Assembly (NCBI GenBank): GCA_964460485.1
Contig: CAYWRY010000175.1
Coordinates: forward strand, 1 to 7,552
DNA length: 7,552 bases
Source of the DNA: VGRF01 sp964460485
Lineage (GTDB): Bacteria > Myxococcota_A > UBA9160 > UBA6930
Direction: 5' to 3'
Both the position numbers and the translations under genes were made by a program. The stretch's first letter is position 1. Every line of letters begins with the position of its first letter. The notes below the pieces were generated by a model that did not search any database, was not told the origin of the DNA, and was given only the letters and a program-made list of their open reading frames with translations. This document shows positions 1-7,552 of the stretch, piece after piece.

Positions 1-1020
1 CGCCGAGCCGTGGCTGCACTTCACGTCGTCGGCGTAGATCTCGAGCTGCGGCTTGCTGTCGATCTCGGCGCCGTCGCCGAGCAGGAGGTTCGGGTTCGAC
101 TGCGCGGCGTCGGTCTTCTGCGCGCCCGGGCGCACGATCACGCGGCCGCGGAAGACGCCCTGGGAGCTGCCGCCGAGCACGCCCTTGTAGAGCTGGCGGC
201 TCGTGCCGTGCGGGACGGCGTGGTCGACCAGCGAGTGGTTGTCGACGACGCGCTCGCCCGTGCCGAGGTAGAGACCGTCGAGCGAGCACTCCGCTCCGCT
301 GCCCGCGAGCACGACCCCGAGCTCGTTGCGCACCAGGCGGCCGCCGACCGTGACGACGCGGCTCGTGAAGCGCGCGTCTCGCGCGAGGCGCACGGCGAGA
401 TGCGAGGCGTGGATCGCGTCGTCGTTCTCGCGCTGGATCACGGTGAGCGCGAGGTGGGCGTTCTCGGCGACGTCCAGCTCGACGACCGCGCAGGTGACGT
501 GGGGGCCGCGCGCGGCCTTCGACGTGTAGTCGAGCACGAGGGCGAGGCGGCTGCCGCGGCGGGCTTCTACGCGCAGGCGCGGGACGCGAAGCTGCGCGCG
601 CTCGCCGGCCGGCGCCGCGAGCGAGAGCGAGAGCGGCGCGGCGTCCGCGTTCGGGGCGCTGCGGATCGCCAGAGCGTCGTCGAACAGCGCCGTCGCGAGC
701 GCAGCCAGCGGGTGCAGCTTCAGGTCGATCAGGTCGCCGAGCGCGGGGGCTGCGGCCGGCGACTCGCGCAGCGAGACGATCTCCACGCCCGCGGGCGCCG
801 CCGGGCGCAGCCACGCGGCGGGCACGAGCGAGAGCTCGAGTGCGGCGAGCGGCGCGAGGCTCGTGTAGCGCCACTCCTCGCGCGAGGTGTCGGGCAGACC
901 CGACGCCGCGAACGCCTCGCGACCGGCGCGCCGCAGCGCGGAGAAGGCGTCGCCGCGCGCCGCCGCCGCGTCGCACAGCGCGAGCAGCCGCGCGCTCGCG
1001 GCTTCCAGGGCGCCGCTCAC
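1..1020 (-). CDS. sufD: SufD, Fe-S cluster scaffold complex subunit (3' end cut by window)
   Basis: Reading the minus strand from a GTG at 1020 gives 340 codons without a stop, running off the window edge. The N-terminal part carries the EEWRYTSL stretch (about residues 47-54) usual in SufD. The later part has LYKG, then a G-x-F-x-G-x-I/V-V segment, AQKTDAAQSNPNLLL and a KPQLEIYADDVKCSHG block ending at about residue 338. Cys335 and His337 match the conserved Cys/His of the SufD core, which is implicated in cluster assembly. SufD is the SufB paralogue that pairs with it in the cytosolic SufBC2D scaffold, where it helps iron entry. The family is usually about 430 residues, so roughly 90 C-terminal residues lie outside. 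The GTG overlaps the sufC stop as GTGA, which implies translational coupling, and I see no better start nearby. Family assignment is secure; the start is likely. Confidence 0.95.
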   Translation of the reverse strand, partial: MSGALEAASARLLALCDAAAARGDAFSALRRAGREAFAASGLPDTSREEWRYTSLAPLAALELSLVPAAWLRPAAPAGVEIVSLRESPAAAPALGDLIDLKLHPLAALATALFDDALAIRSAPNADAAPLSLSLAAPAGERAQLRVPRLRVEARRGSRLALVLDYTSKAARGPHVTCAVVELDVAENAHLALTVIQRENDDAIHASHLAVRLARDARFTSRVVTVGGRLVRNELGVVLAGSGAECSLDGLYLGTGERVVDNHSLVDHAVPHGTSRQLYKGVLGGSSQGVFRGRVIVRPGAQKTDAAQSNPNLLLGDGAEIDSKPQLEIYADDVKCSHGSA

Positions 1021-1808
1021 CGCGCAGCCCCGGCGCTCGGCGGCTCCTTCTCGAGCCAGCCGTAGCCCCGCGCCTCGAGCTCGAGCGCGAGCTCCTTGCC
1101 GCCGGAGTGCGCGATGCGTCCCTCCGAGAGCACGTGCACGAAGTCGGGCACGATGTAGTCGAGCAGGCGCTGGTAGTGCGTGATCACCAGCATCGCGCGG
1201 TCCGCGCTGCGCAGGTGGTTCACGCCGCTCGCGACCACGCGCAGCGCGTCGATGTCGAGCCCCGAATCCGTCTCGTCGAGCACCGCGAGGCGCGGCTCGA
1301 GCAGCAGCATCTGCAGCACTTCGTTGCGCTTCTTCTCGCCACCCGAGAAGCCCTCGTTCACCGCGCGGGACATCATCTCCGGCTTCATGCCGACGATCTT
1401 CATCTTCTCGCGCGAGAGCGTGAGGAAATCCATCGCGTCGAGGGCGTCCTCGCCGCGGTGCTGACGCACGGCGTTCACTGCGGCCTTGAGGAAGTAGTTG
1501 TTGGTGACGCCCGGAATCTCGACCGGGTACTGGAAGGCGAGGAACACGCCCTCGCGGGCGCGCTGCTCGGGTGAGAGCGCGAGCAGGTCGCGGCCCTCGA
1601 AGAGCACGGAGCCCGCGGTCACGGCGATCGTCGGGCGGCCGGCGAGCACGCCGGCGAGCGTGCTCTTGCCCGAGCCGTTCGGGCCCATGATCGCGTGCAT
1701 CTCGCCAGGCCGGATCACGAGGTCGATCCCGCGCAGGATCGGCTTCTCGCCCGCGCTGGCGTGCAGCCCGCGAATCTCCAGCAGCGGTCCCTTCTCGACC
1801 ATGCTCAT
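1017..1808 (-). CDS. sufC: SufC, ABC-type ATPase of the SUF Fe-S assembly complex
   Basis: A 263-residue ATPase close to the usual SufC length (about 250). Seen in order: Walker A GPNGSGKST (42-50), Q-loop Gln93 in AFQYPVEIPG, ABC signature FSGGEKKR (154-161), Walker B LAVLDETDSGLD (174-185) and the H-loop His211 in VITHYQRLL. The LDETDSGLDIDAL and FSGGEKKRNE forms are typical of SufC rather than of transport ATPases, and no membrane partner is nearby. SufC is cytosolic. Its ATP-driven dimerisation reshapes the SufB-SufD pair during cluster building. The protein begins Met-Ser-Met. The ATG at 1808 is only 3 nt from the AGGTGG ribosome site, whereas the ATG at 1802 is 9 nt away, so the second Met may be the real start. 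The stop overlaps the sufD start by 4 nt. Confidence 0.97.
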   Translation of the reverse strand: MSMVEKGPLLEIRGLHASAGEKPILRGIDLVIRPGEMHAIMGPNGSGKSTLAGVLAGRPTIAVTAGSVLFEGRDLLALSPEQRAREGVFLAFQYPVEIPGVTNNYFLKAAVNAVRQHRGEDALDAMDFLTLSREKMKIVGMKPEMMSRAVNEGFSGGEKKRNEVLQMLLLEPRLAVLDETDSGLDIDALRVVASGVNHLRSADRAMLVITHYQRLLDYIVPDFVHVLSEGRIAHSGGKELALELEARGYGWLEKEPPSAGAAR

Positions 1809-1849
1809 CGTCCACCTCGTCGTGCGTCGTGCGGGGTGTTCCGTTTCAT
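1805..1849 (-). other. Possible 14-codon leader ORF before sufC
   Basis: In the sufB-sufC spacer an ATG at 1849 opens a frame of 14 sense codons (MKRNTPHDARRGGR). Its TGA (1807-1805) overlaps the first ATG of sufC as ATGA. The layout would allow translational coupling into sufC. I see no convincing Shine-Dalgarno sequence ahead of its ATG, and a chance ORF of this size is common, so this is a weak call. Confidence 0.15.
1811..1818 (-). promoter_or_regulatory. Ribosome binding site of sufC
   Basis: The minus strand reads GAGGTGGA here, a good Shine-Dalgarno match. Spacing is about 3 nt to the ATG at 1808 but about 9 nt to the ATG at 1802. The second spacing is closer to normal, so this site argues for initiation at the second Met, giving a protein two residues shorter. 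Confidence 0.6.
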
Positions 1850-1901
1850 CGAGGTCGTCGTTCGATCTCCGCTCGGCTTCGCGGACTCCGCCTCGCTGCG
1901 C

Positions 1902-1916
1902 GCGGCGATGCGCCGC
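1902..1916 (-). repeat. GC hairpin just after the sufB stop codon
   Basis: Three bases past the sufB TAG the minus strand reads GCGGCG-CAT-CGCCGC, a perfect 6-bp all-GC inverted repeat with a 3-nt loop. No T-run follows, so it is not a standard intrinsic terminator. It could protect the 3' end of a processed sufB message or dampen readthrough into sufC. A smaller inverted repeat (GCGG-AGT-CCGC, within 1881-1891) lies further along the same spacer. In DNA this GC-rich, short perfect repeats also occur by chance. Confidence 0.4.
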
Positions 1917-1919
1917 TTG

Positions 1920-3374
<1,455 letters not shown>

Positions 3375-3382
3375 GGCTCGGC

Positions 3383-3847
3383 TCAGTGGTTGGGGTGGAC
3401 GGGGCGCTGCGCGGGCTCGATCGCCAGCAGCGCGGCGCCGCCGGCGGGGCGCGCGAGGTCTGCGAGCGTCACGCGCGAGAGCGCCTCGTGGACCGCGCGG
3501 TTGATGCGATGCCAAGGCTCCTGCACGGCGCAGCGCGCTTCCTGCTCGCAGTGGCCCGGGCCGGCGGTGCACGCCATCAGCGCGATCGGGCCCTCGAGCG
3601 CGTGCACGATCTCGGCGACGGTGATCGCCTCGGGCGCGCGCACCAGCCGGTAGCCGCCCTTCGCGCCGCGCAGCGACTCCAGCAGGCCCGCGCTGGCGAG
3701 CTGCTTCAGCATCTTGCTCGCCGCGGGGAGCGGCAGCGCGGTGTTCTCGGCCAGCTCGCGCGCCGAGAGCTGGGCGTCGCGCGGCGCGGCGGCGAAGCAC
3801 GCCAGCAGCACGATCCCGTAGTCGGTCAGCTTGCTGATTCGAAGCAT
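3383..3847 (-). CDS. Rrf2-family SUF operon regulator (Fe-S sensing)
   Basis: A 154-residue Rrf2/IscR-type transcription factor. It starts MLRISKLTDYGIVLL, the typical N-terminus of the Rrf2 subgroup found at the head of suf operons (the 'SUF system Fe-S cluster assembly regulator' family). A winged helix covers about residues 1-70: a helix-turn-helix with LSARELAENTALPLPAASKMLKQL (27-50) and a wing with RGAKGGYRL (60-68). Three cysteines, Cys93, Cys100 and Cys106 (C-x6-C-x5-C), sit where this family binds an Fe-S cluster, and WHRIN (112-116) follows as in relatives. Cys17 is extra. By analogy it senses Fe-S or iron status and controls this operon, with an inferred site in its own promoter. 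A GTG 14 codons upstream is open but unlikely: it would translate through the promoter region, while the ATG at 3847 has a GGAGG 5 nt away. It is the first gene of the operon, 8 nt before sufB. Confidence 0.93.
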   Translation of the reverse strand: MLRISKLTDYGIVLLACFAAAPRDAQLSARELAENTALPLPAASKMLKQLASAGLLESLRGAKGGYRLVRAPEAITVAEIVHALEGPIALMACTAGPGHCEQEARCAVQEPWHRINRAVHEALSRVTLADLARPAGGAALLAIEPAQRPVHPNH

Positions 3848-3852
3848 GGGCG

Positions 3853-3857
3853 CCTCC
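3853..3857 (-). promoter_or_regulatory. Strong ribosome binding site of the Rrf2 regulator
   Basis: The minus strand reads GGAGG followed by a 5-nt spacer and ATG at 3847. It is the best Shine-Dalgarno match in the window and decides the start of the regulator over the GTG at 3889. Confidence 0.8.
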
Positions 3858-3873
3858 GGCGAAGCGAAGGCGC

Positions 3874-3903
3874 GACCATATCGGACCAAATCGGTGCCGT
3901 AAA
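3874..3903 (-). promoter_or_regulatory. Candidate suf promoter with overlapping Rrf2/IscR-type operator
   Basis: On the minus strand a -35-like TTTACG (3903-3898) is 17 nt from a -10-like TATGGT (3880-3875). Each matches the sigma-70 consensus at 4 of 6 positions. This places a start of transcription near 3868, about 20 nt before the regulator ATG. Between and over these elements lies a tandem 10-bp direct repeat, CGATTTGGTC then CGATATGGTC (3893-3874, one mismatch). It also contains the partial palindrome ACC-GATTT-GGT. Aligned by hand to the E. coli IscR type 1 consensus, about 17 of 25 positions agree. The location suits a repressor that feeds back on its own operon. The match was made by eye and the true motif of this regulator subgroup was not checked. 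Confidence 0.42.
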
Positions 3904-3925
3904 TCTGGGACCGACCCGGTACGGA

Positions 3926-5194
3926 TTATTTTGCAGGCCCACGGAGGCCAAGCTCGAGGTCCGTGAACGAGGCGAGGGGAGTCAAGACGCCCTGGCCGTC
4001 GTGGCACCACGAGATGGGGGGCGCCTGCATTTCACCCAGGGGGCAGATGCGAGATGGGCGCAAGGCGAGGAGAGGGCCCGTCTCGGCCGCGTCCCCGAGC
4101 CCGGCGACCCCCAAGCAGGAGAGGTGGCGCGCGGCGGGGGCGAGAGCCGTCCCGAGCTCGGCGGCGTCGCGGACAAAGTGAATGCGCAGGACGCGGTGGA
4201 GCGGGGACCCGCGGAACGCGGGTTCTCGCTCCGCGATCAGCGCCCACTTCCCGGCCGGGTCGCGGCGTAGCTCGGCGTCGCCTCCCGCCGCGGTGAGCAG
4301 CTCGGCGGTCGCCAAGGCGTCCGCGCGAACCGCCCAGTCCTCCCGCGAGATCTTCCCGAGCGGCCAGCGACGTTCCCGCTCCGCGAACGCGCTCGCGAGC
4401 TCGCCCAGTAGCGCTCCGCGCTCCTCCCAGCGCCAGCCGACCGCGTACAGGGCGACTGGCGAAAGACACCCCGCCTGATCCCATAGAGCGACGTCCCGCG
4501 CGAGGTCCGCGCAGGCGGCGCGAAGATCGCCGGCGCGCCCGATCACCGCCGCGGAGAAGCGGTGCCCGTAGCCGACGAAGCGTTGAGGAGGGCGCACGCG
4601 CGCGGCGATCGCGGCGACGGCCGCGTCACTCCCGGTCGCCACGACGCAGTCTGCCTCGGCGAGCGCCGCCATGGCTCCCAAGTCCGTGTGTGCGAAGCCG
4701 ACCACCTCCAGGCAGCTCCCGAGTCGCGCATCGATGCGCCCGAGCTCGGATGCCACCGCGCGCGCCGTGACGGGATCATGCGATCCCGGACGCGCCAGCA
4801 CGGGCGAGCCGAGCGCCAGCGGCGCCACGAGCTGCAGCACGGTCGGCATCGGAATCGCGCCGCCGAGGACGACGGCGGTCAGCGGGAAGCCCGAGGCGAC
4901 CCGGCGCGGACTGGTGCCGAGCTCCGCGTCCACGAGGGCGTGAAGCGCGCGCGCCGTCCAGGGCGCGAACCCGGCGTCGAGTCCTGCGGCGACGGTCGAC
5001 GCATGGAAGCCGGTCGCGGGGGGCAGCTCGGCCGCGAGCCGCGCGCGGATCTCGCTCGCCGGGTCGCGCAGTCGCTCCAGCAGTGCTCCCAGCGCGGCGA
5101 GCACCTCGGCGCGCGGGCGCGACCGCAGCGCCGCGCCGGCCGCGCGCAGGCGCGCCGCGGCGCCGCGCACCTCGGCGCCGGCTTCAGTTCCCAA
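3926..5194 (-). CDS. LuxC-type acyl-CoA reductase (fatty aldehyde-forming)
   Basis: A 422-residue protein of the LuxC family (PF05893), which reduces an activated acyl group to an aldehyde with NADPH through a cysteine thioester. Seen: PLTAVVLGGAIPMP (104-117), VVATGSDAAVAAIA (184-197) in the nucleotide-binding fold, GYGHRFSAAVIG (208-219), and WDQAGCLSP (238-246) with the expected catalytic Cys243. The C-terminal block from RICPLGEMQAPP to WCHDG and TPLASFTDLE (382-415) is also family-like. It is somewhat shorter than bioluminescence LuxC (about 480). No luciferase gene is near, so the aldehyde must serve another purpose. The start is unusual: an in-frame TGA at 5239-5237 is followed by no ATG or GTG until a TTG at 5194. 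A GTG at 5170 is the next option. Neither has a good ribosome site. The gene follows the LuxE-type gene by 65 nt and probably shares its transcript. Confidence 0.85.
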   Translation of the reverse strand: MGTEAGAEVRGAAARLRAAGAALRSRPRAEVLAALGALLERLRDPASEIRARLAAELPPATGFHASTVAAGLDAGFAPWTARALHALVDAELGTSPRRVASGFPLTAVVLGGAIPMPTVLQLVAPLALGSPVLARPGSHDPVTARAVASELGRIDARLGSCLEVVGFAHTDLGAMAALAEADCVVATGSDAAVAAIAARVRPPQRFVGYGHRFSAAVIGRAGDLRAACADLARDVALWDQAGCLSPVALYAVGWRWEERGALLGELASAFAERERRWPLGKISREDWAVRADALATAELLTAAGGDAELRRDPAGKWALIAEREPAFRGSPLHRVLRIHFVRDAAELGTALAPAARHLSCLGVAGLGDAAETGPLLALRPSRICPLGEMQAPPISWCHDGQGVLTPLASFTDLELGLRGPAK

Positions 5195-5259
5195 CGGCCG
5201 CCCGAACCCGAGCCGAGTGGGCCAGACCCCAACAGCTCACGCGACCTCGCGCGCCTGCG

Positions 5260-6360
5260 CTAGCCACGGACGGATCCCAGCATCTCGTCGGCGGCGATCG
5301 AGCAGCCGCGCGCCTCTGCACCGGGGGAGCGACCCAGCACCTCGAAGCCGCCGGGCAGCTCACGCCCCAGATCCGCGGTCTGCACCGCGAGCACGCTGCC
5401 CGTGTTCGCCAGGTCGACGATCTGGATCAGGCCGACCTCGCCGCTCGGTACGTCCCAGCCCGATTCGGGATCGACGATGCGCACGCGCGTCCAAGGCGGC
5501 GCGAGCTTGTGGCGCGGCGCGCCCGGTTGGACGAGCACGCTGTCGTAGAACTGGCTGCCCAGCTCGGTCATGCCGTACTGGTTGACGATCTGCGCCGAGG
5601 GCACGCCGAGCCGGTCGCCGAGCTCCGCATACAGCGCGTCGCGCGTGAGCTCGCGCGCACGCCCCTTGAAGCCGCCCGTCTCCATCAGGCGCGTGCCCGC
5701 GGGCAGCGCGATGCGCCGCCCCGCCTGCTCCATCGCTTCGATCAGGTGCACGAACGCGAAGGCGGTTCCGCACAGCGCGATCGCCGTGCCCTTCGCGACC
5801 GCCGCCTCGAGCGCGATCGCCAGCGACGCCAGCTCGAGGCGCCCGCGGCGCACGAAGTAGTCGCTGCTCTCGGCGCCGCGCGCCCTCAGCACCACGCCGA
5901 ACATGTGCGAGAGCGAGGAGTCCTCCGCCTCGTTTGGGCTGGGCGCGAGCACGAGGATCGGCATGCGCCCGCGCGTACCCACCAGCTCGGGCAGCACGCC
6001 CGTCTCGAAGCTCGGCAGGAGAGAAGCCTCGTAGAGCGCGAGCGTGTCGAGATGGAGGGCGCCGCGCTTCTCGGTGCTCGTGCCGCTGGTGCGGAAGATG
6101 TGCGTCGTGGCGAGTGCCGGAAAGGAGCGGAGCGGCAACTCCTTGAACGCGCCGGTCGGCACCGCCGGGATCTCGCGCCAGGTCGCGATCTGGCTCGGCC
6201 GTGCACCGCGCGCCGCCGCGAAGCGGCCGTAGGGCTCGCAGTGCTCGAACTGATGCGCGTACAGCGCGAGCGCGAGGCGCTCGAAGCGCTCGGGATCGTG
6301 GCGGTCCGGCTCGCTGCGCATCCAGTGGAGCAGCTCGCGCTCGATCGCGGCGCGCTCCAT
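5260..6360 (-). CDS. LuxE-type acyl-protein synthetase
   Basis: A 366-residue member of the LuxE family (PF04443, adenylate-forming ligases), near the usual LuxE length of about 370. It activates a carboxylic acid with ATP to an acyl-AMP and passes the acyl group to a cysteine for reduction by LuxC. Seen: PAVPTGAFKELPL (65-77), the ATP phosphate-binding loop FRTSGTST (89-96), METGGFKGRARELTRD (226-241), NQYGMTELGSQFYD (260-273) as the adenylate motif, and DLANTGSVLAVQTADLG (316-332). Near the C-terminus, ARGCSIAADE (350-359) places Cys353 where bioluminescence LuxE carries its acyl-accepting cysteine. The ATG at 6360 overlaps the aminotransferase stop as TGATG, so the two are very likely co-translated. 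The frame remains open upstream to 6858, but that part overlies the aminotransferase and is a shadow. The substrate is unknown. Confidence 0.9.
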   Translation of the reverse strand: MERAAIERELLHWMRSEPDRHDPERFERLALALYAHQFEHCEPYGRFAAARGARPSQIATWREIPAVPTGAFKELPLRSFPALATTHIFRTSGTSTEKRGALHLDTLALYEASLLPSFETGVLPELVGTRGRMPILVLAPSPNEAEDSSLSHMFGVVLRARGAESSDYFVRRGRLELASLAIALEAAVAKGTAIALCGTAFAFVHLIEAMEQAGRRIALPAGTRLMETGGFKGRARELTRDALYAELGDRLGVPSAQIVNQYGMTELGSQFYDSVLVQPGAPRHKLAPPWTRVRIVDPESGWDVPSGEVGLIQIVDLANTGSVLAVQTADLGRELPGGFEVLGRSPGAEARGCSIAADEMLGSVRG

Positions 6361-7552
6361 CACGCCAACCCAGCGAGCACGAGCCCGAGCGCGTGCTCGA
6401 GCGCGTCGCGCCCGATGCAGAGCGGCGGCGTCACCGAGAGCACGCGGCCGTCGTCTCCGCTCGGGAGGAGGATGACGCCGCGCGCGAGGGCGGCGGCGCA
6501 GCCGCGCAGCGAGGTCTCGGGCGTGTCGCACTCGATGCCGAGCATGAGGCCGCGACCGCGCACGTCCGTCACGCGGCGGAGACCGCGCGTGCGCGCCCGC
6601 AGGAAGGCGAGCGCCGCGGCGCCGTCCTCGGCGGCGCGCTCCACGAGCTTTTCCTCTTCGAGCGCCGCCATCGAGGCGAGCGCCGCCGCGCAGCTCGGCG
6701 GGTGACCGAGGAACGTCTGCGTGTGCAGCGCCTCGCCCTGGGAGGGCGGCCACGCGTCCATCACCTGCGCGCGCCCGATGCAAGCGGAGACGGGCATGCC
6801 CGAGGCGAGCCCCTTCCCGACGCAGAGCAGATCCGGAATCACCCCCTCGTGCTCGCACGCGAACCAGCGGCCCGTGCGACCGAAGCCGGTGTAGATTTCG
6901 TCGAGGATCAGCAGCCAGCCCTCGCGGTCGCAGAGCGCGCGGAGCGCGGAGAGAAAGCCGCTCGGGGGGATGCGCTCGCCCCCGCGCCCCTGGATCGGCT
7001 CGACGAGCACGGCGCCCACCGGCGCGCCGAGTTCGCGCGCTGCGCGCGGCACGTCGCCCGCGTCGCCGAAGAGCGCGAAGCCGGTGCGCACCGGGAGCCG
7101 CGCGGCGAAGGGCTCGCGGAACGTCTGGCGGTGCGTCGCGTCGAGGGCGCCGAGCGCGAGGCCGTGATAAGCGCCCGAGAACGCGATCACGCCGGGGCGG
7201 CCCGTCGCGACGAGGGCGGTCTTCAGCGCGCTCTCCACGGCGTCAGAGCCCGAGCTGCCGAGCACGGCGCGCGCCGGTCCGCCGCCGGGGAAGCGCGCCA
7301 CCAGCGCCTCCAGCAGGGCGACCTTCACCGCCGGCGGGTGGACGTCCCCCATCGCGTGCATCAGGCGGGCGCTCTGCTCCGCGACCGCGGCGACGACGCG
7401 CGGGTGCGCGTGTCCGGCGTTCGCGACACCGAAGCCGCCACCGAGGTCGACGAAGCGGTTGCCGTCGGCGTCCCAGACGTTTGCGCCTGCGGCGCGCTCC
7501 CAGCAGATCGGCGGCTCCGGCACGAGGCAGGTGACGTTGCGGCTCTCGACGG
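6360..7552 (-). CDS. Class III PLP-dependent aminotransferase (5' end cut by window)
   Basis: A fold-type I, class III aminotransferase. It moves an amino group between an amino donor and an aldehyde or keto acid using pyridoxal phosphate. The frame is open to the right edge: codons for ESRNVTCL precede a GTG at 7523, and that stretch resembles the N-terminal part of relatives, so the true start is probably outside. Counting from the GTG at 7523: WERAAGANVWDADGNRFVDL (8-27), the phosphate-binding loop SSGSDAVESALK (90-101), YHG (119-121), LDEIYTGFGRTGRW (207-220) with Asp208 for the pyridine nitrogen, CVGKGLASGMP (234-244) with Lys237 as the Schiff-base lysine, and TFLGHPPSCAAAL (270-282) with Thr270. 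All catalytic residues are intact. Substrate cannot be read from sequence. Close coupling to LuxE and LuxC genes suggests an aldehyde, or an acid-derived product, as partner. Confidence 0.92.
   Translation of the reverse strand, partial: VESRNVTCLVPEPPICWERAAGANVWDADGNRFVDLGGGFGVANAGHAHPRVVAAVAEQSARLMHAMGDVHPPAVKVALLEALVARFPGGGPARAVLGSSGSDAVESALKTALVATGRPGVIAFSGAYHGLALGALDATHRQTFREPFAARLPVRTGFALFGDAGDVPRAARELGAPVGAVLVEPIQGRGGERIPPSGFLSALRALCDREGWLLILDEIYTGFGRTGRWFACEHEGVIPDLLCVGKGLASGMPVSACIGRAQVMDAWPPSQGEALHTQTFLGHPPSCAAALASMAALEEEKLVERAAEDGAAALAFLRARTRGLRRVTDVRGRGLMLGIECDTPETSLRGCAAALARGVILLPSGDDGRVLSVTPPLCIGRDALEHALGLVLAGLA

Noticed and set aside
10..1065. A 351-codon open frame on the plus strand at the left edge
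   Set aside because: It lies fully antisense to sufD, whose conserved C-terminal block is clear on the minus strand. The plus-strand product has no family features.
3850..3873. Inverted repeat GCGCCT/AGGCGC that would hide the regulator's GGAGG in a hairpin
   Set aside because: The stem is only 6 bp with a 12-nt loop, and with the predicted transcription start near 3868 most of the 5' arm would not be transcribed. It would matter only in readthrough transcripts from upstream.
3375..4010. N-terminal extension of the sufB frame by 212 codons
   Set aside because: It runs through the Rrf2 gene in another frame and into the LuxC gene. SufB proteins start at the MSENTELRELAAKEYEYGF stretch, so the extension is a chance open frame.
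3926..6360. A bioluminescence (lux) operon
   Set aside because: Only LuxC- and LuxE-type genes are present. There is no luciferase alpha/beta pair or LuxD in the window, and an aminotransferase takes the neighbouring position.
5083..6705. A 540-codon open frame on the plus strand opposite the LuxE and LuxC genes
   Set aside because: Same cause: high-GC codon bias leaves the opposite frame open. The product is low-complexity and Arg/Ala-rich with no motif.

Overview
The window is very GC-rich (roughly 70 % by eye) and every convincing gene lies on the minus strand, so gene order is read from high to low coordinates. It looks like chromosome of a high-GC Gram-negative bacterium. A Myxococcota, Binatota or similar deltaproteobacterial-type lineage would fit the gene families and the composition, but no marker here settles the taxonomy. 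No mobile element, CRISPR array, tRNA or rRNA is visible. The largest gap between genes is about 111 nt. Both window edges cut a gene.

Right half (about 7552 to 3926): a three-gene cluster. It encodes a class III PLP aminotransferase (N-terminus outside the window), a LuxE-type acyl-protein synthetase that overlaps it by one base, and, after 65 nt, a LuxC-type acyl-CoA reductase. No luciferase (luxAB) or LuxD-like thioesterase is present in the window. Chemically the three enzymes could turn a carboxylic acid into an acyl-adenylate/acyl-enzyme, then an aldehyde, then an amine. That route is inferred from families and gene order, and it is the most novel candidate system here.

Left half (about 3903 to 1): an iron-sulfur cluster assembly (SUF) operon in the order Rrf2-family regulator, sufB, sufC, sufD. 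SufD is cut at the window edge; sufS and other partners would be expected beyond it. A 78-nt gap before the regulator holds a strong GGAGG ribosome binding site, a plausible promoter, and a 10-bp tandem repeat between the -35 and -10 elements that resembles an IscR-type operator. This would fit autoregulation by an Fe-S-sensing Rrf2 repressor. The genes are tightly packed: 8 nt between the regulator and sufB, and a 4-nt overlap of sufC and sufD. The exception is a 111-nt sufB-sufC spacer that begins with a perfect GC hairpin.

The gene calls for SufB, SufC, SufD, LuxE, LuxC, the aminotransferase and the Rrf2 regulator rest on clear motifs. The regulatory calls and the metabolic hypothesis are tentative.
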